DNA of 62,027 bases from CBDHDN01 sp965261585 (GCA_965261585.1 CBDHDN010000045.1:1-62027); one strand, 5' to 3'. Positions 41,373 through 50,222 are shown, numbered from the stretch's first letter. Numbers and translations are program-made. The notes: generated by a model not told the origin, from the letters alone.

Positions 41373-42736
41373 CAGCCCGCGGCCTCATGCGAACCGGCCT
41401 CGTGCGCCCCGGCCGGGATCGCCGCATCGACGGCATCGCCCAGACGGTCGACGATGGTATCGATTTCCGCCTCGGTGACGATGAAGGGCGGCGCCAGCAA
41501 CACATGGTCGCCGCGCCGGCCGTCGATCGTGCCGCCGCTGGGATAGCACATCAGCCCGCGCGCCATCGCCTCGGCCTTGATCCTGGCATGGAGCTGTAGA
41601 CCGGGGTCGAACGGCGTCTTCGTCGCCCGGTCGGCAACCAGCTCGATCGCCTGAAACAGGCCGCGGCCGCGCATGTCGCCGACATGGTGGTGGTTGCCGA
41701 AGCGGGCGACGAGGCGCTGGCGCAGCGCCGTACCCAACGCGGCAACCCGAGCCATCGTGCCGGGCGCCTGCAGCTTGCGCTGGACCGCCAGAGCCGCGGC
41801 GCAGGCCGTCGCGTGGCCCATGAACGTGTGGCCGTGCCGGAAGAACCCGGTGCCGTCGCGGATCGCCTCGAAGATGGCGCCGGACAGCAGCACGCCGCCG
41901 AGCGGCTGATAGCCGGCGCTCAAGCCCTTGGCGATGGTCACGACGTCCGGGCTGACGCCGTCCTGCTCGCAGGCGAACAGCGTCCCGGTGCGCCCCATGC
42001 CGCACATCACTTCGTCGAGCAGCAGCAGCACGCCGTAGCGGTTGCAGACCTCGCGAATGCGCTGGAAATAGCCGGCCACGGGCGGCACCGCCCCGGCGGT
42101 CGCGCCGACGACGGTTTCGGCGACAAAGCCGACCACCGTCTCGGGCCCCAGCGCCACGATCTGCTGCTCCAGCTCCGCCGCCAGGCGCGCCGCCATGGCC
42201 GCGTCGTCCTCGCCGCCGCGGCGCTCGCGATAGGCATAGCAGGGCGAGACGTGGTGGGCCTCGAACAGCAACGGCTCGAACGGCGCCCGCCGCGCCACGT
42301 TGCCGCCGACCGCCAGGGCACCGAGCGTGTTGCCGTGATAGCTCTGGCGCCGGGCGATGAACCTGGTGCGGCGCGGCTCGCCGACCTCGACAAAGTACTG
42401 GCGCGCCAGCTTCAGCATCGCCTCGGTCGACTCCGAGCCGCCGGACGTGAAGTAGACGTGGCTCAGGCCCGCCGGCGCCGCGTCGGTCAGCAGCCCCGCC
42501 AGCGCCTCGAGCGGCTCGTTCGTGAAGAACGCCGTGTGGGCGTAGGCAAGGCGGTCGAGCTGCTGGCGGATCGCGTCGAGCACATCGGGGTCGCTGTGGC
42601 CGAGGCACGACACGGCCGCACCGCACGATGCGTCGAGATAGCGCTTGCCGTCCCGGTCGACGATGTAGATGCCGTCGCCGCGAACCGCGACGGGCAGGGT
42701 GGCCCGGGTGTGGCGATGCAGGACGCGTGAGCTCAT
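41372..42736 (-). CDS. Class III PLP-dependent aminotransferase
   Basis: This 454-aa fold-type I transaminase has YFTSGGSESTEAMLKLARQY and the PLP Asp in LLLLDEVMCGMGRTG. The Schiff-base lysine is in VTIAKGLSAGYQPLGG, and GHTFMGHATACAAAL follows. The family includes omega-amino acid, beta-alanine and taurine transaminases. It overlaps the RpiR regulator upstream by 4 nt and the BKACE gene downstream by 1 nt, forming a tight operon. Confidence 0.92.
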   Translation of the reverse strand: MSSRVLHRHTRATLPVAVRGDGIYIVDRDGKRYLDASCGAAVSCLGHSDPDVLDAIRQQLDRLAYAHTAFFTNEPLEALAGLLTDAAPAGLSHVYFTSGGSESTEAMLKLARQYFVEVGEPRRTRFIARRQSYHGNTLGALAVGGNVARRAPFEPLLFEAHHVSPCYAYRERRGGEDDAAMAARLAAELEQQIVALGPETVVGFVAETVVGATAGAVPPVAGYFQRIREVCNRYGVLLLLDEVMCGMGRTGTLFACEQDGVSPDVVTIAKGLSAGYQPLGGVLLSGAIFEAIRDGTGFFRHGHTFMGHATACAAALAVQRKLQAPGTMARVAALGTALRQRLVARFGNHHHVGDMRGRGLFQAIELVADRATKTPFDPGLQLHARIKAEAMARGLMCYPSGGTIDGRRGDHVLLAPPFIVTEAEIDTIVDRLGDAVDAAIPAGAHEAGSHEAAG

Positions 42737-43764
42737 GGGGACGCCTCACGCGTCTTCTCCAGCACCGCATGTTCCGGCCAGTAGGCCTCGAAGCGCGCAA
42801 GCTGGGCCTCGGCCTGGGAGACCGCGGCCAGCGCCCGCGGCCCGCCCTGGGCCAGGACCTGGGCGACCAACACTTGGGCCACCGCGAGCGCCGGCACGAC
42901 CGACTGGAACAAGGCCGGGCTGCCTGTCGCCACCCGTAGGACGTGGCGCGCCGCCGGCGCCAACGGCGAGATGCTGCTGTCGGTGACGGCGATGATCGTC
43001 GCGCCCCGCTCGGCGGCATAGGCCGTCGCCTGGACGACGCCGCGCGTGTAGGGCCGGATCGAGAAGGACAGCATCACGTCGCGGCCGTCGATGCCGCGCA
43101 GATCGTCGGTGAACGTGCCGCCGCGGCCGTCGATCAGCACCGTGTTGTCACGGAACATGCGGCACGCGTAATGCACATAGAGCGCTGCCGGATAGAGGCT
43201 GCGCATACCGAGCACATAGAGCCGCCGCGCCGACGCCATGGTCGATGCCGCGGCGGCCAGCGCCTCGGCACCCACGGTCTCCAGGCTGTAGGCCAGGTTC
43301 TCCCGGTCCGCGGCGATCATCTCGGCCGCCAACTCGGCCAGGCCCTGGGGCTCGTGGCGGCCGCCGGTGTGGGCCTGTAACTCGCGCGCGCGGCTGCGAT
43401 AGTCGATCGTGCGGCCGCGCAGCCGGTCGCGGAACGGACCGCGCAGCTCGTCATAGCCGCTGTAGCCGAGCCGCTGCGCCAGGCGCACCAGCGTCGCCGG
43501 CTGCACCCCGGCACGCTGCGCGATCTCGCGCACGGAGTTGAATGCGATGTCTTCCGGCCGGTCGAGCAGATAGCGGGCAGCCCGGCGCAGCTGCGGGCTC
43601 AAGTCATCGTAGAGCCGCCGCAACAGGCCCAGCAGTTCGGCCGTTTCGCCGGCCGGCGGCTCTTGCGCTAGATCGACCTGCAAGTCGAACCCTCCCCGTC
43701 GGTGGATGAAAGCCCGTGCGTCTGACGATTGCAACATCTGATTCATTTCGCGCCGAAACCGCAC
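42733..43764 (-). CDS. RpiR/MurR-family regulator with SIS domain
   Basis: This regulator of about 335-343 aa has an N-terminal HTH_6 (FNSVREIAQRAGVQPATLVRLAQRLGYSGYDEL) and a C-terminal SIS domain (ASARRLYVLGMRSLYPAALYV, VMLSFSIRPYTRGVV, IIAVTDSSISPLAPAA) that binds phosphosugar-like or related ligands. It heads the aminotransferase-BKACE operon and probably controls it. The start is uncertain: GTG 43764, ATG 43746 or ATG 43737. The inverted repeat at 43739-43774 argues for one of the inner starts. Confidence 0.88.
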   Translation of the reverse strand: MRFRREMNQMLQSSDARAFIHRRGGFDLQVDLAQEPPAGETAELLGLLRRLYDDLSPQLRRAARYLLDRPEDIAFNSVREIAQRAGVQPATLVRLAQRLGYSGYDELRGPFRDRLRGRTIDYRSRARELQAHTGGRHEPQGLAELAAEMIAADRENLAYSLETVGAEALAAAASTMASARRLYVLGMRSLYPAALYVHYACRMFRDNTVLIDGRGGTFTDDLRGIDGRDVMLSFSIRPYTRGVVQATAYAAERGATIIAVTDSSISPLAPAARHVLRVATGSPALFQSVVPALAVAQVLVAQVLAQGGPRALAAVSQAEAQLARFEAYWPEHAVLEKTREASP

Positions 43765-43774
43765 AAATGAATCA
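43739..43774. promoter_or_regulatory. Candidate operator of the RpiR-type regulator
   Basis: A perfect 10-bp inverted repeat, TGATTCATTT and AAATGAATCA, with a 16-nt spacer lies at the 5' end of the regulator gene. Its position and symmetry suit autoregulation by a dimeric regulator. Protein binding is inferred. Confidence 0.4.
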
Positions 43775-43857
43775 TTGGCAAATGTCGGGGTGGATCGCGG
43801 CGAAGATGCGAGACCGGCGCTCGGACGCCAATCTGTTCCGTCAGCGCTAGGAATGCA

Positions 43858-43895
43858 CTAGTGCACCGATCCAGACAAATGATTCACCGTGCGCT
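43858..43895. repeat. Left-end fragment of the CTAG MITE fused to apt
   Basis: Thirty-eight bases from CTAG onward match the left part of the MITE copies at 14413 and 60282. The match stops at 43895, where apt coding sequence begins. The rest of the MITE and the 5' end of apt are missing, consistent with a deletion that joined the two. Confidence 0.8.
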
Positions 43896-44375
43896 ACTTC
43901 CCGAAGCCGGGCATCCTGTTCTACGACATAGCGACGTTGCTGGCCCACCCGAAGGCGTGGCGCCACGCGGTTGATCTCTTGTCCGTGGCGCTGCGGCACT
44001 ACGACCCCGATCTGCTGATCGGCATCGAGAGCCGCGGCTTCCTGGTGGCGGCGCCGCTGGCGCTGCAGCTCAACTGCGGCTTCGCCATGGTGCGCAAGCA
44101 GGGCAAGCTACCGGGCAAGACGATCCCCTATACCTACCAAGGAATACGGGCCCGACACGGTTGAGATCCAGGCCGACGCGGTACGGCCCGATCAGCGCGT
44201 CATCGTGCTCGACGATTTGCTGGCCACCGGCGGCACGGCCGCCGCCGCGGTTGCGCTGCTGCGCCAGGTCGGTGCCGAGGTGGTCGCCGCCGCGTTCATC
44301 ATCGAGCTCACGGGCCTCAACGGCCGCGCCGGGCTTCACGTCCCGATCACGACCCTGATCTCCTATGACGAGTGA
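43889..44375 (+). pseudogene. apt: Adenine phosphoribosyltransferase, 5'-truncated and frameshifted
   Basis: Apt salvages adenine to AMP. The normal first ~12 residues are missing; similarity begins at FPKPGILFYDIATLLAHP, with GTG 43889 lying in MITE sequence. The body is typical (IGIESRGFLVAAPLALQL, VRKQGKLPGKTIPY). The frame then breaks near 44138-44142, after TYQ, and resumes as EYGPDTVEIQADAV, with the PRPP-binding motif VIVLDDLLATGGTAAAAV, to the stop at 44375. The SDR gene overlaps its end. As written it cannot make a full enzyme. Confidence 0.85.
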
Positions 44376-45150
44376 CGCCGCCGGCGGCCTGCCGGCGCTG
44401 TTCTCGCTTGCCGGTCGGGTCGCCCTGGTGACGGGCTCGTCGCGCGGCATCGGCCTGGCGATCGCCGAGGCGTTCGCCGCGGCCGGCGCCCATGTCGTAT
44501 TGAACGGCCGCGATGCGGACGCCTTGCGCCGCCGCGCCACGGCGCTGGCGGACCGGTCCCATGGCGTGTCCATCGCGCCGTTCGACGCCGCCGACGAGGC
44601 GGCCGTGGGCGCCGCCGTCGACACCATCGTCGCCGACCATGGCCGGCTCGACATCGTCGTCGGCAACGCCGGCACGGCGCTACGCAAGGGCATCACGGCG
44701 ATGACCAGCGACGAGCTGCACGGCCAGCTCGCCCTCAACCTGGAGTCCTGCTTCTATCTGGCGCGCGCGGCGGCACCGCACATGGAGCGCCAGGGCAGCG
44801 GCCGCATGATCTTCACGGCGTCGATCATGGGGGCAGTGGCGCGGCCGATCCCCGCCTACGTCGCCAGCAAGGCCGGCGTGCGCGGCCTCACCAAGGCGCT
44901 GGCGACGGAGCTCGGGCCCAAGGGCATCACCTGCAACGCGATCGCCCCGGGCTTCATCGCCACGGACCTGACGCAGCCGTTGGCCGACGATGCGGCGTTC
45001 GACGGCTGGGTCAAAGAGCGCACGCCGCTCGGCCGCTGGGGCACCCCGGCCGAGATCGCCGCCGCCGCGCTCTATCTCGCGGCCCCCGCCGGCGCCTACT
45101 GCAACGGCCACACCCTGGTCGTCGACGGCGGCATGACGATCAACGCCTGA
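44365..45150 (+). CDS. SDR-family oxidoreductase
   Basis: This 261-aa classical short-chain dehydrogenase has the cofactor motif TGSSRGIGLA near residue 23, NAGTA, and catalytic Ser and YxxxK in FTASIMGAVARPIPAYVASKAG. The C-terminal NGHTLVVDGG is typical of FabG-like and sugar-alcohol dehydrogenases. The substrate is not predictable; the sugar-acid neighbours suggest a polyol, sugar or gluconate-type substrate. It overlaps the tail of the broken apt gene. Confidence 0.88.
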   Translation: MTSDAAGGLPALFSLAGRVALVTGSSRGIGLAIAEAFAAAGAHVVLNGRDADALRRRATALADRSHGVSIAPFDAADEAAVGAAVDTIVADHGRLDIVVGNAGTALRKGITAMTSDELHGQLALNLESCFYLARAAAPHMERQGSGRMIFTASIMGAVARPIPAYVASKAGVRGLTKALATELGPKGITCNAIAPGFIATDLTQPLADDAAFDGWVKERTPLGRWGTPAEIAAAALYLAAPAGAYCNGHTLVVDGGMTINA

Positions 45151-45335
45151 GGCGACAGCGCCAAGGCCTGGGTGTGCGACGGCTGCGGCGACGTCTTCAG
45201 CGTGCAGTTCAGATCACGGCGCCAAGCGCCATCTAGCAGTCCCCCCACTGGTCGCACGGTAGCAGCGCCAGCTGGTGCCGGCGGCGCGCACCCGGCCCTC
45301 GTGCTTCGACAACCCCGGATTAAATCCGGGGATGA

Positions 45336-45390
45336 GGCCTCACCCTGAGCCTCCTCATCCCGAGCTTGTCGAGGGACGAAGGGTGAGGCC
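45336..45390. repeat. Palindromic intergenic repeat
   Basis: An 11-bp inverted repeat, GGCCTCACCCT and AGGGTGAGGCC, lies between the convergent SDR and DenD-like genes. A smaller CCCCGGATTAAATCCGGGG palindrome sits just to its left. It could act as a bidirectional terminator or be a dispersed repeat; related CCTCACCCTGAG-type sequence recurs near 52980. Confidence 0.5.
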
Positions 45391-45397
45391 CGTCGCA

Positions 45398-46390
45398 CTA
45401 CGTGGCGATGCGGCCGCCGAGCTCCTCCTCGACGAAGGCGTTGATGAGTTCGTCGACCGACGCATCCTTGTGGAAGCCGAGCTGGCCGGACCGCTCGCCG
45501 TTGATGCCCTGGGGCCAGCCGTCGACGATGCGTTGGATCATCGGGTCCGGCTGCCAGACGACGCGGTCTGCCACACTATCGCCGGCGACCCGCCGCAGCG
45601 CGTCGACCATCTCGCCGACCCGCGGCCCGATGCCGTCCAGCAGCACCGAGCGCACCGGACCCAGGGCCTCGCTGTCGAGCTCGTGGGCGTGCAGGAAGGC
45701 GTCGATGACCCGGCGCGGCGACAACAGCGGCATGACGCTCTCGGGCCTGACCGGGCAGATCGCCTCGTGACCCTGCAGCGGCTCGCGAATGATCGAGCTG
45801 GCGAACGTCGACGCCGCCTTGTTCGGCTTGCCCGGCCGCACGACGATCGTCGGCAGCCGCAGCGCCCGGCCGTCCAGATAGCCCTTGCGCGTGTAGTCCG
45901 CGAGCATCAGCTCGCCCATCACCTTCTGGGTGCCGTAGGAGGTCTGCGGCGTCAGCGGCGTCCGGTCTTCGATCGTGTGTTCGCCGCCATAGGCGGCGAT
46001 CGAGCTCGTGAACACGACGCGCGGGGCATGCGGCAGGGCGCGGCAGGCCTCCAGCACATGGCGCGTACCGTCCAGGTTGACCCGGTAGCCGAGGTCGAAG
46101 TTCTCCTCCGCCCCGGCGCTGACGATGCCGGCGAAGTGGAAGACGCTCGTCGTGTCGTTGTCGATCACGTCGTTGACGACGCTGGCCTCGCCAATGTCGC
46201 CGATGACGACCGAGACCCGTGGGTCGTCGAGCGCGTGCGCTGGCGCGACGGCGTCGAACAGCACGATCTTGTCGATCGCGTGGGGCTGCCCGTCGGATCC
46301 GGTCAGCTTGCCGACCTCCACGAGCTTACCGCCGAGCCGCCGCCCCAGGAACCCGCCGCCACCGGTGATTACGACCTTCATCCGTTTCAT
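45398..46390 (-). CDS. denD: NAD-dependent D-erythronate dehydrogenase (DenD-like)
   Basis: This 330-aa extended SDR has the NAD-binding VVITGGGGFLGRRL, and VFHFAGIVSAGAEENFDLGYRVNLDGTRHVLEACR. Catalytic Ser and Tyr lie in VVFTSSIAAYGGEH and TSYGTQKVMGELML. This pattern matches D-erythronate dehydrogenase, which oxidises four-carbon sugar acids, better than UDP-sugar epimerases. It is divergent from the XylX-like gene and lies among sugar-acid catabolic genes. Confidence 0.8.
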   Translation of the reverse strand: MKRMKVVITGGGGFLGRRLGGKLVEVGKLTGSDGQPHAIDKIVLFDAVAPAHALDDPRVSVVIGDIGEASVVNDVIDNDTTSVFHFAGIVSAGAEENFDLGYRVNLDGTRHVLEACRALPHAPRVVFTSSIAAYGGEHTIEDRTPLTPQTSYGTQKVMGELMLADYTRKGYLDGRALRLPTIVVRPGKPNKAASTFASSIIREPLQGHEAICPVRPESVMPLLSPRRVIDAFLHAHELDSEALGPVRSVLLDGIGPRVGEMVDALRRVAGDSVADRVVWQPDPMIQRIVDGWPQGINGERSGQLGFHKDASVDELINAFVEEELGGRIAT

Positions 46391-46486
46391 CCCTGTCGTT
46401 CGTTGGTTGCCGCGGCACTATGCCATGATCGACAATGCGCCCCAACAGGATCTGCCCCGATAAGCGCGAGTACCCGGAGGAGACCG

Positions 46487-47683
46487 ATGCCCCTTTCCCT
46501 GAACGCCGCCGAGATCCTGCCCGACGCCGGCACGCTGGTCGGCCGCGCCTGGCTGCCCGGTGCCGTGCCCGGCCCGAGCCTCGTCGCTATCGCCGACGGC
46601 GCGGTGTTCGACCTCAGCGGCCTGGCGGCGACGTCGGCGCAACTCATGGAGCACGCCGACCCCGCAAGCGCCGTGCGCCAGGCCGTCGCCGGCGGCGCGG
46701 CGACGCGCCTCGGCGACGCCGCCGCGCTGCTCGCCAACAGTGACGCCGCCGCAAGTGGCGCCGCCAACCGCGATGCCACGGCGCCCCACTTCCTGGCGCC
46801 CCTCGATCTGCAGGCGATCAAGGCCTGTGGCGTCACGTTCGCCGCGAGCATGCTGGAGCGCGTGATCGAGGAGCGCGCCGGCGGCGATCCCGCGGCGGCC
46901 GAGGACATTCGCGCCCAGCTCCAGGGCGAGGTCGGCCTCGACCTGGCGGCCATCGAGCCCGGCTCCGACGCCGCCGGGCGCCTCAAGGCCTCGCTGCAGG
47001 AGCGTGGCCTGTGGTCCCAGTATCTCGAGGTCGGGATCGGCCCCTACGCCGAGGTGTTCACGAAGGCGCCGCCGATGTCCGCCGTCGGCATCGGCGCCGA
47101 TATCGGCCTGCACCCGGAGTCCGGCTGGAACAACCCGGAGCCCGAGATCGTGCTGGTCGTCAACAGCCGCGGCCGCGTCGTCGGCGCGACCCTGGGCAAC
47201 GACGTCAATTTGCGCGATTTCGAGGGCCGCAGCGCGCTGCTGCTCGGCAAGGCCAAGGACAACAACGGCTCGTGCGCCATCGGCCCGGTGATCCGCCTGT
47301 TCGACGACACGTTCGGCCTCGACGGCGTGCGCGCCGCCGAGGTGCGGCTCCACATCGCCGGCGAGGACGCGTTCACCCTCGACGGCGTGAGCTCAATGTC
47401 GCAGATCAGCCGCGACCCCCTCGACCTCGTCGCCCAGACGATCGGCCGCCACCATCAATATCCCGACGGCCTGGTGCTGTTCCTCGGCACCATGTTCGCG
47501 CCGACCAAGGACCGCGACACTCCCGGCCTTGGCTTCACCCACAAGACGGGCGACGTCGTCTCGATCAGCGCCGCCGGCCTCGGCACCCTGCGCAACCGCG
47601 TCGGCCTGTCCACCGAGATCGCCCCGTGGACCTTCGGCACCGGCGCCCTGATGCAAAACCTCGCGGCGCGCCGGTTGCTGTAA
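46487..47683 (+). CDS. xylX: FAH-family 2-keto-3-deoxypentonate dehydratase (XylX-like)
   Basis: This 398-aa protein closely resembles XylX of the oxidative Weimberg xylose pathway, an FAH-fold dehydratase converting 2-keto-3-deoxyxylonate to alpha-ketoglutarate semialdehyde. Shared features include ACGVTFAASMLERVIEER, LWSQYLEVGIGPYAEVFTKAP, and WNNPEPEIVLVVNSRG. The C-terminal part adds LGNDVNLRDFEGRSALLLGK, HQYPDGLVLFLGTMFAP and RDTPGLGFTHKTGD. The ATG at 46487 follows GGAGGAG. The substrate could also be 2-keto-3-deoxyarabonate. Confidence 0.8.
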   Translation: MPLSLNAAEILPDAGTLVGRAWLPGAVPGPSLVAIADGAVFDLSGLAATSAQLMEHADPASAVRQAVAGGAATRLGDAAALLANSDAAASGAANRDATAPHFLAPLDLQAIKACGVTFAASMLERVIEERAGGDPAAAEDIRAQLQGEVGLDLAAIEPGSDAAGRLKASLQERGLWSQYLEVGIGPYAEVFTKAPPMSAVGIGADIGLHPESGWNNPEPEIVLVVNSRGRVVGATLGNDVNLRDFEGRSALLLGKAKDNNGSCAIGPVIRLFDDTFGLDGVRAAEVRLHIAGEDAFTLDGVSSMSQISRDPLDLVAQTIGRHHQYPDGLVLFLGTMFAPTKDRDTPGLGFTHKTGDVVSISAAGLGTLRNRVGLSTEIAPWTFGTGALMQNLAARRLL

Positions 47684-47770
47684 GTCCTGCACACGCGTCA
47701 TCCTCGGTAGAGGATCGATTGAGCGGGGGATCACCCCTGCATCGTTTGCGCAGAACGCGGAATGGATCCT

Positions 47771-48065
47771 CGGCTCAGGGCCACTGCTGTCCGGTCAAGT
47801 CGATCAGCCACGTCGTAAAACCAAGTCCTCTATTGTTGTCATTGCCGGGCTTGACCCGGCAATCCAGCGCGGCGTCGCCGTCATCCTGGATTCGCGGGTC
47901 AAGCCCGCGAAAGACTCGAAGGGGGAGAGCTGCCTCTCGCCAGTGGATTTTGGTCATGCCGCCGTTCCGAGCCTCGCTCCAGGCCAAGTGTCCCGATCCG
48001 GCATCGAGCCATCACCTGCCGACCGCACATCACGATCTAAACCGGACAGCAGTGGCTCAGGGCCA
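47771..48065. repeat. Repeat-rich intergenic block with inverted ends and an internal paired palindrome
   Basis: This 434-bp gap between convergent genes has no gene. Its outer part is bounded by a 15-bp inverted repeat (CCACTGCTGTCCGGT at 47781-47795 and its complement at 48041-48055), with GGCTCAGGGCC beside each arm. Inside lie two palindromes of the type CCGGGCTTGACCCGG (47838-47867 and 47886-47915). It may be a non-autonomous mobile element of about 295 bp; no target duplication is clear. Confidence 0.5.
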
Positions 48066-48117
48066 AGGATGACGCCAGTAGGGTGACCGGACCACAGTAC
48101 CCGACCATCTCCGGTCG

Positions 48118-49287
48118 CTAACGCAATACCGGGACCAATCGCTCCAGTGCCTGGGAAAGCGTGTCGCTGCCGGCGGCAAAGCACAGTCGCAGGAAGCCCT
48201 CGCCGGCCGGGCCGAACGCGGCGCCGGGGGCCAGGCCGACGGCGGTCTCGTCGAGGATGCGGCGGGCCAGCGCGGTGCTGTCGGTCACGCCGTCGACGGC
48301 GAAGAAGGCATAGAACGCGCCCTCGGGCCGGGCCAGCCGCAGGCGCGGCCACGCCGCCAGCTGCTGGTAGACGAGGTCGCGGTTGCGGCGATAGCGCTCG
48401 ACCAGCTCGCCGACGAACGGCTCGCCCTGCTGGAGCGCGGCAATGCCGGCGTGCTGCACGAACGTCGTCGGCGCCGCGCTGTTGTATTCGTTCAGCATGG
48501 CCAGCCGGTCGCCGACATCCGCCGGGTGGGTCAGCCAGCCGAGGCGCCAGCCGGTCATCGACCACGACTTCGAGAAGCTGTTGACGACGATCACCGGGTC
48601 GTCGGGCGCGGCGATGTCGAGGGACGACGGCGCCCGCGGCGCCTCGTAGGCCAGCCGCTCGTAGGCCTCGTCGGCGACGATGACGATGCGCCGCTCGCGA
48701 CACACCTCCAGCAGCTCCCGCTGCTGTGCGGCCGGCATGACCCAGCCCGTCGGATTGCCCGGCGAGTTGATGAAGATGGCGCGGGTGCGCTCGTCGAATG
48801 CATCGACAAGCCGGTCCATGTCGCAGCGCCAGCGCCCGTCGGCCAGCACCAGCGGCACCTCACGTACGGCGCCGCCCATCACGTGGACCGTCTCGACGCA
48901 GTTGGGCCAGATCGGCGTGCCGATGACGACATTGTCGCCGGGCTCGACCACGAGCTGCATGACCAGCATGATCGCGTTCATGCCCGACGCGGTGACGGTC
49001 AGCCGGGCCTCGGCGATCGGCCGCTCGTGCAGGGCGCTGGCGTACACCGACAACGCCGACCGCAGCGCCGGCACGCCCCGGTTCTGGGTGTAGAACGTGT
49101 GATCGGCGGCGAGCGCCGCTGTCGCCGCGTCCTTGATGAACTGCGGCGTCGGCGCGTCGGGCTCGCCGAACCACAGCGCGATGACGCCGTCGCGCCCCAT
49201 CCCTTCCTCGGAGATCCGCCGGATCAGGGAATCGCGCAGCGCCGCGATCGCCGGGCGGATCGGCACCGACCAGTGCTTGGCGTCCAT
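48118..49287 (-). CDS. Class I/II PLP-dependent aminotransferase
   Basis: This 389-aa fold-type I aminotransferase has INSPGNPTGWVMPA, IVIVADEAYERLAYE, the PLP lysine in VVNSFSKSWSMTGWRLGWLTHP, and the substrate Arg in GEGFLRLCFA. It is of the aspartate/aromatic aminotransferase type; the substrate is unresolved. The ATG at 49287 matches the start of similarity. It lies 5 bp downstream of the SDR stop and is probably cotranscribed with it. Confidence 0.9.
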   Translation of the reverse strand: MDAKHWSVPIRPAIAALRDSLIRRISEEGMGRDGVIALWFGEPDAPTPQFIKDAATAALAADHTFYTQNRGVPALRSALSVYASALHERPIAEARLTVTASGMNAIMLVMQLVVEPGDNVVIGTPIWPNCVETVHVMGGAVREVPLVLADGRWRCDMDRLVDAFDERTRAIFINSPGNPTGWVMPAAQQRELLEVCRERRIVIVADEAYERLAYEAPRAPSSLDIAAPDDPVIVVNSFSKSWSMTGWRLGWLTHPADVGDRLAMLNEYNSAAPTTFVQHAGIAALQQGEPFVGELVERYRRNRDLVYQQLAAWPRLRLARPEGAFYAFFAVDGVTDSTALARRILDETAVGLAPGAAFGPAGEGFLRLCFAAGSDTLSQALERLVPVLR

Positions 49288-49292
49288 GGCGC

Positions 49293-50066
49293 CTACAATC
49301 CGGCCCAGCCGCCGTCGACGATGTAGCTCTGGGACGTGCAGGCGCTGGAATCGTCGGCCGCCAGAAACAGGATCATGCGCGCCAGCTCCGGCGGATACAG
49401 TCGCCGCTTCAGGCACTGGCCCTCCAGCATCTCCTGCTCGGCCTCCGGCGTCAGCCAGTGGTCGAGTTGACGCTGGGTGATGATCCAACCTGGCACCACC
49501 GCGTTGACGCGGATGTTGTCGGGCCCGAGGTATTTAGCCATGGTCCGCGTCAGGCCCTGGATCGCCGCCTTGGCGGTCGTATAGGCCGGCATGTCGGGCA
49601 CCTTCAGCATCCACGAGATCGAGCCGAGGTTGATGATCGAGCCGCCACCGGCCGCGCGCATGCCCCCCACGACCGCTTGAATTGCGAAGAACTGGTGGCG
49701 CAGGTTGACGTTCATGCGCTCGTCCCAGTATTCGGGCGTCACCTCTTCCATCGTGTGCCGCTGATCGTTGGCGGCGTTGTTGACGAGCACGTTGATCGGG
49801 CCGAGCGCGCTCGCCGTCGCCTCGATCGAGGCGCGCAGGGCGGCGATGTCGGTCACGTCGACGCGCTGGAACATGGGCGCCGGCCAGCCGTTCTTCGTAC
49901 AGCCGTCGATCACCGCGGCGGCGGCCGCCTCGTTGCGGCCGACGAAGCCGACTCTCGAGCCCTGGGCGGCGAAGTGCTCGACGACATGGGCGCCGATCCC
50001 CGTCGTGCCGCCGCTGATGTAGACGACCTTGTCTTTGAGGCTCGGATATGTCGCAAACTCGTCCAT
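49293..50066 (-). CDS. SDR-family oxidoreductase (sugar dehydrogenase-like)
   Basis: This 257-aa classical SDR has ISGGTTGIGAHVVEHF near residue 18, NVLVNNAANDQRHTMEEV, and catalytic INLGSISWMLKVPDMPAYTTAKAA. The C-terminal pattern SSACTSQSYIVDGGW ends it. NAANDQRH in place of NAG is characteristic of a subgroup near pentose and rhamnose dehydrogenases. It lies next to the sugar-acid dehydratase on the same strand and may oxidise the parent sugar. Confidence 0.85.
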   Translation of the reverse strand: MDEFATYPSLKDKVVYISGGTTGIGAHVVEHFAAQGSRVGFVGRNEAAAAAVIDGCTKNGWPAPMFQRVDVTDIAALRASIEATASALGPINVLVNNAANDQRHTMEEVTPEYWDERMNVNLRHQFFAIQAVVGGMRAAGGGSIINLGSISWMLKVPDMPAYTTAKAAIQGLTRTMAKYLGPDNIRVNAVVPGWIITQRQLDHWLTPEAEQEMLEGQCLKRRLYPPELARMILFLAADDSSACTSQSYIVDGGWAGL

Positions 50067-50150
50067 CGCGGTTCTCTTGTTCGAATGTCAAGAGACCAAG
50101 AAGGTCCCGGTGAACATCAAGCAGTGATTGGCCCAGCCGCCTACCCAACG

Positions 50151-50222
50151 GTCATGGCCGGGCTTGACCCGGCCATCCAGGAAACGGCCAGCCTGGATGC
50201 CCGGATCAAGTCCGGGCATGAC
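50151..50222. repeat. Paired palindromic repeat (REPIN-like)
   Basis: Two 30-bp arms (50151-50180 and 50193-50222) are complementary at about 26 of 30 positions, and each is itself palindromic around CCGGGCTTGACCCGG. The same paired design appears at 47838-47915. It lies between the dehydratase and SDR genes, both on the minus strand. Confidence 0.75.

Noticed and set aside
45151..45240. Remnant zinc-ribbon gene (WVCDGCGDVF) after the SDR
   Set aside because: Only about 15 residues look protein-like, with no start codon or supporting context.
45275..46486. Long N-terminal extension of the XylX-like protein
   Set aside because: The extra 404 codons are antisense to the DenD-like gene; family similarity and a GGAGGAG site begin at 46487.
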